Positions 62,870 through 64,000 of a stretch of 64,000 nucleotides of DNA are shown here, one piece after another (the stretch's first letter is position 1; each line of letters starts with the position of its first letter). The DNA lies in the NCBI GenBank assembly GCA_001464665.1, contig LNDP01000023.1, positions 842,157 through 906,156 on the forward strand, written 5' to 3'. Source of the stretch: Acidobacteria bacterium Ga0074141. Lineage in GTDB: Bacteria; Acidobacteriota; Blastocatellia; Pyrinomonadales; Pyrinomonadaceae. The notes beneath the pieces were generated by a model, which did not search any database, was not told where the DNA came from, and worked only from the letters and a program-made list of their open reading frames with translations. Position numbers and translations under genes: made by a program.

Positions 62870-63448
62870 TTAGTCCTCGGCAGGGCCGAAACGGTAAACC
62901 AGAAACCCGATAGCACGGGCCGGCTTTCCGCCGAAGGTCGGGCGATTGAATTTGGACGCGAGGGCGGCTCGCTCGGCTTCGGGCCAGAGCTCTTTATTGC
63001 CTGTCCGGCCCTTTGCGGTCAATACGGTGCCATTCACATCGATCAGCACTTCGACCTGCACCAAGCCCCTCGCTCCGGACGCCTTTGCTGCTCGCGTGTG
63101 ATAAGGCTTTTCCGCCGAAACGACCTCGAAATTTAGAAACGTGTATTTATCACCGACGACGAAGCCATCATACTTAGCAGTAGCGGCTGGCTTTCGTGGC
63201 GCCGCCGGCTTTTTCGTTGCCGTCGCCGTTTGTTTGCCGGTCGTACGTGAGCCGCGCCGCGTCCCGGACGTAGTTCGTGCGGTGCTTCCGCCGATGCCTC
63301 CCTCGGCAGAAGCTCCGCCGCCTTCAGCAGGCTTTGGCCGCTCGGCGGGCTCATCAACAGCAGCGATCGCGCCCATCTGGGCATTCGCCTGCGAACAAAA
63401 AACGAGAATTGACAATAATGCGAATCCAACAACAGCGGATCTGATCAT
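62870..63448 (-). CDS. Secreted TonB C-terminal-like protein
   Basis: 192-residue exported protein: signal peptide (VGFALLSILVFCSQANA), a Gly/Ser/Thr- then Lys/Pro/Ala-rich linker (about 40-90), and a C-terminal TonB-like domain with GLVQVEVLIDVNGTVLTAKG and AALASKFNRPTFGGKP. It lacks the N-terminal membrane anchor of classical TonB, so it may be a periplasmic energy-transduction accessory or a structural protein. It lies in the run of small minus-strand exported proteins. Confidence 0.82.
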   Translation of the reverse strand: MIRSAVVGFALLSILVFCSQANAQMGAIAAVDEPAERPKPAEGGGASAEGGIGGSTARTTSGTRRGSRTTGKQTATATKKPAAPRKPAATAKYDGFVVGDKYTFLNFEVVSAEKPYHTRAAKASGARGLVQVEVLIDVNGTVLTAKGRTGNKELWPEAERAALASKFNRPTFGGKPARAIGFLVYRFGPAED

Positions 63449-63511
63449 TCTATTGCCTCCGAAATGTCCAAGATTGAGACGTGGACCGTCAGATATTCTT
63501 GCGAAACTGCC

Positions 63512-64000
63512 TTAACTTAAGATCTCGATCATTCCGCTAGAAACTGATGCCGACAGCTCGTATCCGACGCCGGCAAAAGGAATGTCGATGGTCACCAAAC
63601 GCGGCCCTGATCCTGCACGGACGCCCGGTGCACTAGAGGCATTCCAGAGGTAGGAAACGCCGTCACGGATCTTGCTCAGATCGTCCGGGGTTACCTTGTT
63701 ATAGTCCTTTAGTTTCGCGACCGCGCTAAAAAACTTGCGGCCACGCAGAGCATCGACGATGCCGTCCCATTTTACCGCCAGCGCGATATTGAGGCTCCAA
63801 TCATCTACCAAGGTCCCATGGAGTCGATAGAGATTTGGGCAATCGAGTACGATGCAGGCGATGGCTCCGACACTTCCGCCGAGGCCAAGCCCAATGCGGC
63901 CTGACCCGACCTGGTAATCATGATGTTCCTGCATCAAACCAAGGTTGCGGAGCGTTCCGCTCATATACTCGACCCCGCCGATGCCCAGTATACCTCCGCC
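63512..64000 (-). CDS. Hypothetical protein, continues past the right edge
   Basis: At least 163 residues; the frame remains open to base 64000 (upstream codons read GGILGIGGVEY), so an ATG at 63964 need not be the start. The visible part is Gly-rich and hydrophobic at the start (GRIGLGLGGSVGAIACIVL), followed by YRLHGTLVDDWSLNIALAVKW and a Gly/Ser-rich end. It could be a membrane-associated or beta-barrel-like protein. No family is recognised. Confidence 0.7.
   Translation of the reverse strand, partial: GGGILGIGGVEYMSGTLRNLGLMQEHHDYQVGSGRIGLGLGGSVGAIACIVLDCPNLYRLHGTLVDDWSLNIALAVKWDGIVDALRGRKFFSAVAKLKDYNKVTPDDLSKIRDGVSYLWNASSAPGVRAGSGPRLVTIDIPFAGVGYELSASVSSGMIEILS

Overview
The window looks like a piece of an Acidobacteriota chromosome, probably class Blastocatellia (Pyrinomonadaceae-like). 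This placement is inferred from gene content and not from a marker gene. The pointers are a Ser/Thr kinase fused to a PD40 beta-propeller, several ECF sigma factors, many secreted TPR, peptidase and nuclease proteins, a Gram-negative cell plan (TonB-like protein, LepB, PgsA) and GC-rich codon use. No rRNA, tRNA, prophage or CRISPR array was found.

Layout. 0-6.6 kb: a sigma-54 activator cut by the left edge, a DUF2442 protein, the selenocysteine elongation factor selB, and an ECF sigma factor with its zinc-finger anti-sigma factor. 6.6-14.8 kb: a secreted TPR protein, an M28 peptidase, the kinase-propeller receptor and an ECF42-type sigma factor behind its DGPF/YCII partner. 14.9-25.5 kb: two coupled secreted nucleases, acpS and pgeF with overlapping 5' ends, an rlmN operon, a third secreted nuclease, and a dapF whose two catalytic cysteines are serines. 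25.5-27.3 kb: a peroxide-defence cluster (redoxin, peroxiredoxin, PerR) with a perfect 7-1-7 Fur-type operator in front of perR. 27.3-41.1 kb: an accessory stretch with secreted orphans, four copies of an ~80-bp palindromic repeat, NamZ, an AbrB-type regulator, an IS200/RAYT-type transposase, an ASCH/HerA-like pair, a lower-GC DUF4238 island, gene remnants and 1.3 kb of repeats. 41.2-50.5 kb: housekeeping genes (hppA, carA, lepB), a class V aminotransferase, another ECF sigma factor and a penicillin acylase. 50.5-53 kb: a second repeat-rich intergenic region, a saccharopine dehydrogenase-like gene and a PilZ protein. 53-64 kb: a 3D-domain protein, pgsA, a phosphoesterase, tyrS, TPR, GNAT, an S9 peptidase, an SRA-like protein and a run of small secreted proteins.

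The most unusual signal is in the spaces between genes. Several intergenic regions are built from degenerate tandem arrays with strict periods of 7 or 9 nucleotides. Two long regions, 40.44-40.95 kb and 50.52-51.19 kb, appear to be colinear, inverted copies of one composite element that differ in unit number and bracket about 9.6 kb of ordinary genes. Palindromic REP-like units and a single-domain Y1 transposase lie nearby. All similarities were read by eye. Dot plots and genome-wide searches would be needed to size the families.
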